NCBI GenBank assembly: GCA_039583875.1
Contig: CM077162.1
Span: forward strand, 51,797,675 to 51,861,674
Length of the DNA stretch: 64,000 bases
Direction of reading: 5' to 3'
Source of the DNA: Platanthera guangdongensis
Taxonomy: Eukaryota > Streptophyta > Magnoliopsida > Asparagales > Orchidaceae
Below, in pieces: positions 1-7,805 of this stretch. The first letter of the stretch is position 1. Every line of letters starts with the position of its first letter. The position numbers and the translations under genes were made by a program. A model generated the notes under the pieces. The model made no database searches and had not been told where the DNA came from. It was given only the letters and a program-made list of their open reading frames with translations.

Positions 1-900
1 GGAAAGTGTCGACACTTAAGAAGACTTGTGTCGACACCCAGACAAGCAGTGTCGACACTTGGAGTCATTGTGTCGACACCTGGGATGCAGAGTCGACACC
101 AGACAGAAAGTGTCGACACTTGGAGCTGTCTCGACACTCAGTGAAGAAAAGTGCAGACAGAAAGTGTCGACACAAGAAGCTGTGTCGACACCCAGTGAAG
201 CTGTGTCTACACCAGAAAGTGTCGACACTTGGAGCTGTGTCGACACTCAGCAAAAGTCTACAGAGACTAAGTTAAAGTGTTGACACTCAGAACAATGTGT
301 CGACACTCAACAGAAGAGTCAGCACTTGAAGTATGTGTCGACACCCAGCACAATGTGTCGACACACAACCAGAAGAGTCAACACATGAAGTAAGTGTCGA
401 CACCGAGCACAATGTGTCGACACTTAGCTAAAGACTCTACACTTGAAGAAAGTGTCGACACAAGGAGTTGTGTCGACACTTAGCAAAGATCAGAAAGATC
501 AACAAAATTATTCTAAGTACAAGTGTCGACACTAAGGGAATGTGTCGACACTCAGCTGAAGTCTCAACAAGAAGAAGGTGTGTCGACACAAGGAGCTGTG
601 TCGACACTCAGCAAGTATCGACATTGAAGACTATGTGTCGACACCAAGAAGCAGTGTCGACACTTGACAGATTCAACACAAGAAGTTGTGTCGACACAAA
701 GGTGATGTGTCGACACTTAGAAGAATTTAGTACAGATAGAAGATCAAGTACTTGTGTCGACACTCAATTTCAGTGTCGACACCTGAAGAAGAATCTGTGT
801 CGAGACATACAAGGAGTTGTGTCGACACCTTGTAGACTTGTGTCGACATTTACACAGCATGTGTCGACACTTGGTCTATAAGTGTCGACACTTAAAGACA
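1..900. repeat. GTGTCGACAC palindrome array in RE1 5' LTR
   Basis: The 10-bp perfect palindrome GTGTCGACAC (a SalI site, GTCGAC, with two extra flanking bases per side) occurs about 29 times in 900 bp, plus one-mismatch forms such as gtctcgacac and gtgtctacac. Spacing is irregular, about 15-45 bp, and spacers are AG-rich and only partly alike. It lies upstream of the TATA box, so it is the U3 region. Similar arrays occur in RE7 and RE8. Function unknown. Confidence 0.95.
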
Positions 901-1009
901 GAAAGTCTCGACACTTTCAGACAGTTAGAGATTTTCAAGAAATGACTGGATGACTTGACAGCTACCGTTCCAGCCGGTCTACAGCAACTGTCAGAGATGT
1001 CAGAAGTCA

Positions 1010-1055
1010 GTTATGAACCGGACCAGCCGGTTACCATGAAGAAGGCCTATAAATA
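1010..1055 (+). promoter_or_regulatory. RE1 5' LTR core promoter: CCGG dyad plus TATA box
   Basis: The TATA box CTATAAATA lies at 1047-1055. Just upstream is an inverted repeat, AACCGG and CCGGTT separated by 5 bp, inside the stretch ending at about 1033. The same dyad-TATA arrangement is seen in the RE1 3' LTR and RE8, and in degraded form in RE7. Transcription should start about 30 bp downstream of the TATA box; that start is inferred. Confidence 0.75.
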
Positions 1056-1444
1056 GGCTCATACAGTTTACAGAAGTTGTTGTTCAAAGAGTTCAGTTTG
1101 TTGAAAAACAAATTATTAAAGTGGTACCAAGAGTATCAACACAAGAAGATCTTGCAGTCCAAGTGCAGATCTAAGAAGTTGGAGAGAGAGGGCTCCATCC
1201 AAGAAATCAGCCTTTGGAACTAGGCTGAGAAGAAGGATTCAGATTCATTCTGGATCTTAAGTGGCAGAGGTCAAGGAACAACTGCAGGAGGATTCAGTCT
1301 TATTCAGTTCTACTCAAGAAGCTTTGAAGAAAGCTAAGTCAGATTGAATCCAGCTGAGTTCTTCCAAGAACTCATCAATAAACTCTCAACTCCCCTCTTG
1401 TATTTCTGAGTTGTTGAGTTAATTTTTGTAATACATTTTTAACT

Positions 1445-1697
1445 TGTAGGATCCTTTGGATCTGAGAGAATTGTAAGCCTATAATTATAAAGGCTTAGGG
1501 TAGGGCTTGAGAGCCTGAGTGTAGGAGATTGAGATCTCTGAGTGTAGGCCTTGGTTGGCTGAGTGTAGGCCTTGGTTGGCTGAGTGTAGGCCTTGGTTGG
1601 CTGAGTGTAGGCCTTGATTGGCTGAGTGTAGGCTTTGGGATAAAGCTGAGTTGTAAGGCTTTGGGCCTGAGGTGTAGGAACCAATTTGGGTTCTGAG
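1445..1697 (+). other. Serial stem-loop array (TGTAG-stem-loop-stem-TGAG) in RE1 5' LTR leader
   Basis: About ten consecutive modules begin near TGTAG or TAGG and end at TGAG. Between these marks lie two short complementary arms. Arm pairs seen include GATCC/GGATC, AAGCCT/AGGCTT, GAGAT/ATCTC, GCTTT/AAAGC, AGGC/GCCT and GAACC/GGTTC. Three near-identical 21-bp modules (about 1555-1625) form a local tandem repeat. The array lies 400-650 bp downstream of the TATA box and so should be in the RNA. RE7 and RE8 have the same design with other stems. Confidence 0.8.
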
Positions 1698-1964
1698 ACA
1701 GTGGAGGAGTTTGGCCAAATCTAGTACACTGCTAGATAGGCGAAGGGGGGAAAGTGGATGTACCCATATCTTGGGGAACCAATATAAACCACTGTGTATG
1801 CTGTGCTATGTTGTGATTGTTGCTGTGCATGCTGTGTGTTTGCTGTGATAAAATAGTTAGTATTCTGTGATATAACGGATTGCTGCCATTTAAGTTTAAA
1901 AAGGATTAGGTCACCTATTCACCCCCACCCCCCCTCTAGGTGTTTAGGTACCATATCTTTCAAG

Positions 1965-1978
1965 TGGTATCAGAGGGA
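1965..1978 (+). other. RE1 primer binding site (initiator Met-tRNA type)
   Basis: TGGTATCAGAGGGA follows the LTR end after two bases. It matches the TGGTATCAGAG core complementary to the 3' end of plant initiator Met-tRNA, the usual primer for Copia minus-strand DNA synthesis. 1979-2076 is the untranslated leader before gag. Confidence 0.9.
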
Positions 1979-2076
1979 GGTTCCTCAAAAAGGACTAACA
2001 GTCTGAGGAGATCCTGTTTGGCAGATTCAGTGTAAGGCAAAACACAGATTCAAGAAAGTCAAGAAAATCAAGAAAC

Positions 2077-4119
2077 ATGGGTTCCTCTGAGAATCACAAG
2101 GAATTGGGTTCCATGAAATTACCCATATGCAGGAAAGAGATCTTTGGGATCTGGAAGGAAAGGGTAAGGCTGTTTATGGAGGCCTCAGACCCTAGAATCT
2201 ACATCACAGTAAAGGAAGGGCCTTATGTGCCCATGAAGATTTCAGTTTTAGATGCAAATCAGAGAACTCCAAAGGATTTCTCTGAGATGACTAAGGATGA
2301 GATTGTCCTAGCCACAATGGACAAGAGGGCACAAAACATTATAGTGAGTGCCATAGATGATGCAACATTTCAGAATCTTATACACTGTAAGACAGCCAAG
2401 GAGATGTGGGACACTCTTATAGTGTATATGGAAGGATCTGAAGAAGTTAGACAAGATAGAAAATCCTTGCTAAATCAGGAGTATGAGAGTTTTAGACAAG
2501 GTAAAAGTGATAGCATAACTGAGTGCTACAAGAAGTTCTATAGAATAGTTAATGAACTCATGTCTTATGGAAGAGAGTTCAGTAACTATGAACTAAATGA
2601 CAAGTTCCTAAGGTCCCTAACCAAAGATTGGGACACAAAGATCTGTGCCATTAGAGAAATGGCTAAGTTGGGTGAAATTGCTCCTCCTACACTGTTTGGA
2701 AAGTTATTGTCTTATGAAATGCAATTGACAGTGAGGAAAGAGGAGGAGAAGTCAACAAGGACTGAGCACAAGGAAAGAACTGTTGCTTTCAAGACAGAAG
2801 TTCCCAGAAAGTGCAGGAATAAGTCATCAACTCCACCTCCAGAGGTAGTTGAATCAGAATCAGATGAGTCAGTCAGCATAAAGACTGAGAGCAGTGAAAG
2901 TGATGAAGACTTTGCTGCCTTCACTAGACACTTTCAGAAAATCTTGAAGAAGAAACAGTGGAGGTCAAGACCTTCTACTTCAAAGGGAAAGGAAGTCTTT
3001 TATCAGGAGAAAAAGCCTTCAAAGAAAGACAGGAAGAGGAAAAAGTCAAGCAAGGCAACTGGATCTAAGATAGTGTGCTATTGCTGCAATAGACAGGGCC
3101 ATGTTATTGCAGATTGTCCTGAGAAGAGAAAGGAATCTGGTGACAGGAAAAAGGCTCACTTCAAAGGCAAGAAAGAGAAGTCTTTTGTTGCCAAGAAGGA
3201 GAAGACTCTATCAGATATCTCTTCTTCAGAAACTGAGTCTGAGGCTGAAGCCTACATAGGGCTGTTTGCTGAAGAAGAAGAGGAAGAATTCATGCAGATC
3301 ATGGAGTCTATTTATGAACAAGAAGACAGTCAATGCCAAGGGGTAATGGCTTTGACAGAGAGTGCCAAAATCCTGGAGCAGCCAGGACCCAGTCAGGTAC
3401 AAAGTTCAAGTTTAAATTCAGTTTCTTGTTCTAGTTCAGAATCAGATTCATCATCATCAAGTGATGAGAATGTATCTGAGTCTGAGGATGATATTCATCA
3501 GCTTATAGATGAATATAAGGTGCTGTTGCAAGCTTACAAGAAAAGCAAGTCCCTAGCCAAAAGTCAGGCAAAGGAAATTGCTGATCTTAAAGCTGCTGCA
3601 ATAGATTTTGAGAAGCAATTTGATCAAAAGCTGAATGAGATAGCCAGACTGAAACACATAACAGTTATTCAGATGGGGACTATCACCTTTAAGAATGATC
3701 AAATTAAGAGTCTGGAGATCAATCTTCAGAAGGAGAAGGACTTAGTTGCTAGGTTTTCTAAACCTAAATCAGTGTTACCTTTAATTGATGATTTTGTTCA
3801 TCATAAAGGCAAGGCTGGACTGGGCTTTACTAGACCTGCAAGGACTGAGCAGTCCAAGTCTAAGTCCAAGAGCAAAGCCCCAACATTCAACAAGTCTGTT
3901 GTAGATAAGACAACAAAGGTTGTACCTAAGCAAAGGTACAATAAGTTTGAATGCTGGTGTTGTGGCAAGGTTGGCCACTTTGCAGTGGACTGTTGGCACA
4001 ATGTTAGTGCCAAAGTGAGTAGCAAGCTACCTGGTGGAAAGCCAGTAGGTAGTTTTGTCAAGTTGCAGACTAACAAGTACCAAGGACCCAAGAATTCTTT
4101 GGGTTCTAAGGTTCATTAA
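2077..4119 (+). CDS. gag: RE1 gag (capsid/nucleocapsid polyprotein)
   Basis: An intact 680-residue frame. The N-terminal 230 residues resemble the Copia gag region (DUF4219/UBN2 type; conserved IWKERVRLFM and KEMWDTL). Acidic and serine-rich stretches follow, then two CCHC zinc knuckles: CYCCNRQGHVIADC at residues 334-347 and CWCCGKVGHFAVDC at 626-639. Between them residues about 470-560 look like a charged coiled coil. Gag would form the particle and bind genomic RNA. Two knuckles and a long C-terminal region fit SIRE-type elements. It ends at TAA (4117-4119), and pol continues in the same frame a few codons later; RE7 has the same arrangement. The start is the first ATG after the PBS. Confidence 0.92.
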   Translation: MGSSENHKELGSMKLPICRKEIFGIWKERVRLFMEASDPRIYITVKEGPYVPMKISVLDANQRTPKDFSEMTKDEIVLATMDKRAQNIIVSAIDDATFQNLIHCKTAKEMWDTLIVYMEGSEEVRQDRKSLLNQEYESFRQGKSDSITECYKKFYRIVNELMSYGREFSNYELNDKFLRSLTKDWDTKICAIREMAKLGEIAPPTLFGKLLSYEMQLTVRKEEEKSTRTEHKERTVAFKTEVPRKCRNKSSTPPPEVVESESDESVSIKTESSESDEDFAAFTRHFQKILKKKQWRSRPSTSKGKEVFYQEKKPSKKDRKRKKSSKATGSKIVCYCCNRQGHVIADCPEKRKESGDRKKAHFKGKKEKSFVAKKEKTLSDISSSETESEAEAYIGLFAEEEEEEFMQIMESIYEQEDSQCQGVMALTESAKILEQPGPSQVQSSSLNSVSCSSSESDSSSSSDENVSESEDDIHQLIDEYKVLLQAYKKSKSLAKSQAKEIADLKAAAIDFEKQFDQKLNEIARLKHITVIQMGTITFKNDQIKSLEINLQKEKDLVARFSKPKSVLPLIDDFVHHKGKAGLGFTRPARTEQSKSKSKSKAPTFNKSVVDKTTKVVPKQRYNKFECWCCGKVGHFAVDCWHNVSAKVSSKLPGGKPVGSFVKLQTNKYQGPKNSLGSKVH

Positions 4120-4125
4120 TCTGTT

Positions 4126-5550
4126 TTGCAGGTGAGTCCAAGTGGCCATACCCCTACATGGTACTTGGACAGTGGATGTTCCAGACATATGACTGGAACA
4201 AGAGGATTACTAAAGGACTATATTCCAATAAAAGATGGTCCAAAAGTAACCTTTGGTGGTTCTGAAAAAGGAATCATCAAAGGATTTGGTAACATTTCTA
4301 CAAACTAAGTTACCATTACTCAAGTGGCTTTTGTTAAAGGGTTGAAAAACAACCTAATAAGTATAAGTCAATTAAGTGATGTAGGGTATGACATCTCATT
4401 TGTTAAAAATGGTTGTCATATCAAGAGGTCAAGTGATCAAGAGATCATTTTGACAGGTTATAGGAAGAGGAATGTCTACTGCCTAGACATTATGGTTGAG
4501 AACAATGGTTCTCCAGTTTGTCTTGTAGCTGATGAGACAGTCTCTCATTGTGTCAAATGGCACAAGAGGCTTGCCCATCTTAACTACAAGACTATTAGCA
4601 AACTCTTTAGCAAAGAGTTAGTGAGGAATGGTCCTCAAGTTAAGTGTGTTAAAGATGGTATTTGCTCAGCTTGTCAAAAGGGCAAGCAGACTAAATCCAC
4701 CTTTAGAAGCATGGAGAACAAAGATGTTGTGAGGTGTTTGTACCTCTTGCATATGGATCTCTTTGGTCCAATGTCAGTTCACAGCTTAGGTAGGAAGGTC
4801 TATACCTTTGTAGTTGTAGATGACTACTCAAGGTTTTCCTGGGTGTTCTTCTTAAGATAGAAATCTGAAATACCTAGTGTCTTCTATAGCTTTGTCAAGC
4901 AAATTCAGAATGAACTAAATAGTACAGTGGTCAAAATTAGAAGTGACCATGGTACTGAATTTCAGTCTGATAGCATGACAAAACTGTGTGAAGACTTTGG
5001 GATATTTCAAGAATTCTCTTCACCTAGAACACCTCAGCAAAATGGCATTGCTGAGAGGAAGAATAGAACCTTGATAGAGGCTGGTAGGACCCTACTAAGT
5101 GATACATCACTGCCAGAATACTTCTGGGCTGAAGCAGTTAATACTGCATGCCATGTTATAAATAGGGCTACCATCACTAAAAGGCTTAACAAGACCCCCT
5201 ATGAAGTTGTGAAAGGCAGGAAACCAAATCTATCCTATTTTAGGATCTTTGGTTGCAAATGTTTCATACTTAACAATGGGAAGTCTTACTTAACTAAGTT
5301 TGCTGTCAAGTCCCAAGAGGGAATTTTTGTTGGGTACAACAATAATAGTAAGGCTTATAGAGTCTACAACTTGACTACACAAGTTGTAGAAGAATCAGTG
5401 CATGTAGTTTTTGATGAGACTAAACTTATTAATATTGAGTTGTCTAGCAGTGTATGCAGCCCCACAGGTTTGACAAAGAAAATGGACAAGCTTACTATAG
5501 AAGAGGTGCCTGCTGCAAGACAGCAAGTAGAAGACAGTAGCTGTTGTCCA
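4126..5550 (+). pseudogene. pol: RE1 pol, N-terminal part: protease and integrase (broken)
   Basis: Same frame as gag. The aspartic protease motif DSGCSRHMTG lies near 4168-4197. The GAG-pre-integrase zinc region follows (HKRLAHL and CSACQKGKQT), then the integrase core with the first Asp in LLHMDLFGPM, the second in RSDHGTEFQ and the Glu in NGIAERKNRT, so the DDE triad is present. Breaks: TAA at 4306-4308, TAG at 4858-4860, and a frameshift in a G run near 5550, where RE7 has one more G. The integrase C-terminal region reads to that shift. The protease would cut Gag-Pol, and the integrase would insert the cDNA. Confidence 0.9.
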
Positions 5551-7292
5551 GGGGAGAACTACATGTGCCAATTGCTGAAGAAATACAAGGAATACAGCAT
5601 GATGCAGATGCTGAAGTGGTTCAACCAGAAGTTAGGATGCCTCCAGCCCACAGGAATCTTAGAGATCATCCAGTAGAGCTGATTATTGGAGATCCAAGAC
5701 AAGGAGTTCAAACAAGGAGCAGAAATCAGAATGCTGCAATCTATTCCAGTTTTCTGTCTCAAGTTGAACCTAAAAAGTTTGAAGAAGCAATACAAGATCC
5801 ACAATGGACTAAAGCAATGCAAGAAGAGCTTAATCAGTTCAAGAGGTGCAAGGTCTGGGAATTGGTTCCTAAACCTAAAGACCACAATGTAATAGGAACT
5901 AAGTGGATCTACAGGAATAAGATGGATGAACAAGGGTTCATCATTAAGAATAAGGCTAGACTGGTTGCTAAAGGATATAGGAAAGAAGAAGGTATTGATT
6001 TTGATCAAACCTTTGCTCCAGTAGCCAGACTGGAAGCCATAAGGATGTTCTTGGCCTATGCAACCTATCAAGGATTCAAGGTATACCAAATGGATGTCAA
6101 GTCAGCATTCCTAAATGGTAATCTTAAAGAAGAAGTCTATGTGGAGCAGCCTTAAGGTTTTGTTGATCCAACTCTACCTCATCATGTCTATAGACTTAGG
6201 AAAGCTTTATATGGGTTAAAGCAAGCCCCTAGGGCTTGGTATGAAACCCTATCTAGTTTCCTCATTGAGAACAAATTCTCAAGGGGGAAAATAGATAAGA
6301 CTCTATTCCTTAGGGAATCTAGAGGCAAAGTAATACTAGTCCAAATATATGTAGATGACATTATATTTGGGTCTACTGAAAGCAGCCTTTGCAAAAAGTT
6401 TGCAAAACTTATGCAGGGTCAGTTTGAGATGAGTAGTATGGGAGAGCTGAAGTTTTTCTTGGGTCTCCAAGTTAAACAGACTGAAAGTGGTTTGTCCATA
6501 TGTCAGTCCAAGTTCACCCTAGAACTCATAAGGAAGTATGGTATGGATTCATCCAGTACCATGAAGACTCCTATGGGGTCAAGTATGTCTCTTAGCAAGG
6601 ATGATGCAGGGAAACCTGTAGATGAAACCTTGTATAGAGGGATAGTTGGCTCCCTATTATAGCTGACTGCTAGTAGACCTGACATCATGTATGCTACATG
6701 TGTTTGTGCCAGGTATCAAGCCTGCCCTAAAGAGTCTCATTTGACAGCAGTCAAAAGAATATTGAGATATCTAAAGGGCACTCCTTATCTAGGCCTCTGG
6801 TACCCTAGGAATGGAGATTTTGATCTAACAGGTTATTCAGATGCAGACTTTGCAGGATGCAAAGAGGATAGAAAGAGCACTACTGGAACCTGTCAATTCC
6901 TAGGTGGGAGACTAATTTCATGGAGTAGCAAGAAGCAAACCAGTGTGGCTATCTCCACTGCAGAGTCAGAGTATGTGGCTGCAGGAAGTTGTTGTGCTCA
7001 ACTTCTGTGGATACAACATCAGCTAGAGGACTATGGATTTCAGGTAAGTAGAACTCCACTTTTCTGTGATTCTACAAGTGCTATTTCAATAGCTAATAAC
7101 CTTGTATCTCATAGTAGAACTAAACATATTGAAATTAAATATCATTTTCTTAGGGAGCATGTAGAAAGAGAAGATATTTTATTAGAATATGTTAAAACTG
7201 ATAATCAAATAGCTGATATGTTTACTAAGCCCCTAGAAGAAGCTAAGTTCAATAGATTCAAAATTGAACTAGGAATGATAAACTTAGAGTAA
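5551..7292 (+). pseudogene. pol: RE1 pol, C-terminal part: reverse transcriptase and RNase H (broken)
   Basis: This continues pol in the next frame after the shift near 5550. Copia-type RT (RVT_2) motifs are present: [27 protein letters not shown] and the catalytic YVDD at about 6348-6359. RNase H follows with GYSDADFAG, STAESEYVA and TKHIEIKYHF. In-frame stops are TAA at 6153-6155 and TAG at 6660-6662. The frame ends normally at 7290-7292. This enzyme would copy genomic RNA into DNA and degrade the template; the copy here cannot make a full-length product without recoding. Confidence 0.92.
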
Positions 7293-7805
7293 GTTTACAG
7301 AATTGAAATTGGCTAAGTAAAAAGGTGTCGACACATAGACAAGTCTATGTCGACACAGAATAGTGGTGTCGACACTTCAGGAAAAAGGTGTCGACACATC
7401 CAGGATGTTGGTGTCGACACTTCAGAATGTTAGTGTCGACACATGACAAGTAGGTGTCGACACATCCAATATGGTGTCGACACTTATGTTTTACTCAGTA
7501 TTTACTAAGTAAAGTCTCGACAATGTGTCGAGTTATGTTGTGTCGACACATAAACAAGTGTTGACACATAAAATCTGTTGACTAAACTTGTGTCGACACA
7601 TATGTGTCGAGACATTATAAGTCAGTGTCGAAACTTATTGCCAGTGTCGACACATTTTAAGTTAACTGTCCCGCCTGTTCATCTTCAAAATCAGAAAGGT
7701 ATAAATAGGGTTCTGTCTTTGTTTGTCGACACGCTTTCAAAGTTTTGAGACCAAAACTACTGTGTCGACACCTCTCTTTTCTAAAGACAAATTCTACAAA
7801 CCCTA
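7293..7805 (+). repeat. RE1 pol-ORF3 spacer with GTGTCGACAC palindromes
   Basis: No gene here. The spacer carries about eleven exact GTGTCGACAC decamers and several variants (7323-7770), with different spacers from those in the LTR. The motif is therefore present inside the element as well as in the LTR U3. A TATA-like stretch (ggtataaatagg, about 7698-7709) lies about 100 bp upstream of the ORF3 start, which could mark a second promoter; this is an inference. Confidence 0.8.
7698..7709 (+). promoter_or_regulatory. Possible internal TATA box upstream of RE1 ORF3
   Basis: The sequence tataaatagg follows a palindrome-rich stretch and lies about 100 bp before the ORF3 ATG. This mimics the LTR layout of palindromes, then TATA, then transcript. 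A separate ORF3 mRNA is inferred, not shown. Confidence 0.4.

Larger units (their letters stand above)
1..1962 (+). repeat. RE1 5' LTR (5' end outside window)
   Basis: It matches the 3' LTR at 11109-13091 and ends in CA directly before a Met-tRNA primer binding site. Contents in order: palindrome array (1-900), CCGG dyad and TATA box (about 1010-1055), a transcribed leader with a stem-loop array (1445-1697), then a CT/C-rich stretch near 1920-1935. Short open frames through the array are by-products of the repeats, not genes. Confidence 0.95.

Noticed and set aside
1..881. Several open frames rich in CRH, VDT and VST repeats across the LTR palindromes (also at 11051-12008, 40370-40840, 46926-47573)
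   Set aside because: They exist on both strands and in several frames because the palindrome lacks stop codons; no domain and no conserved start.
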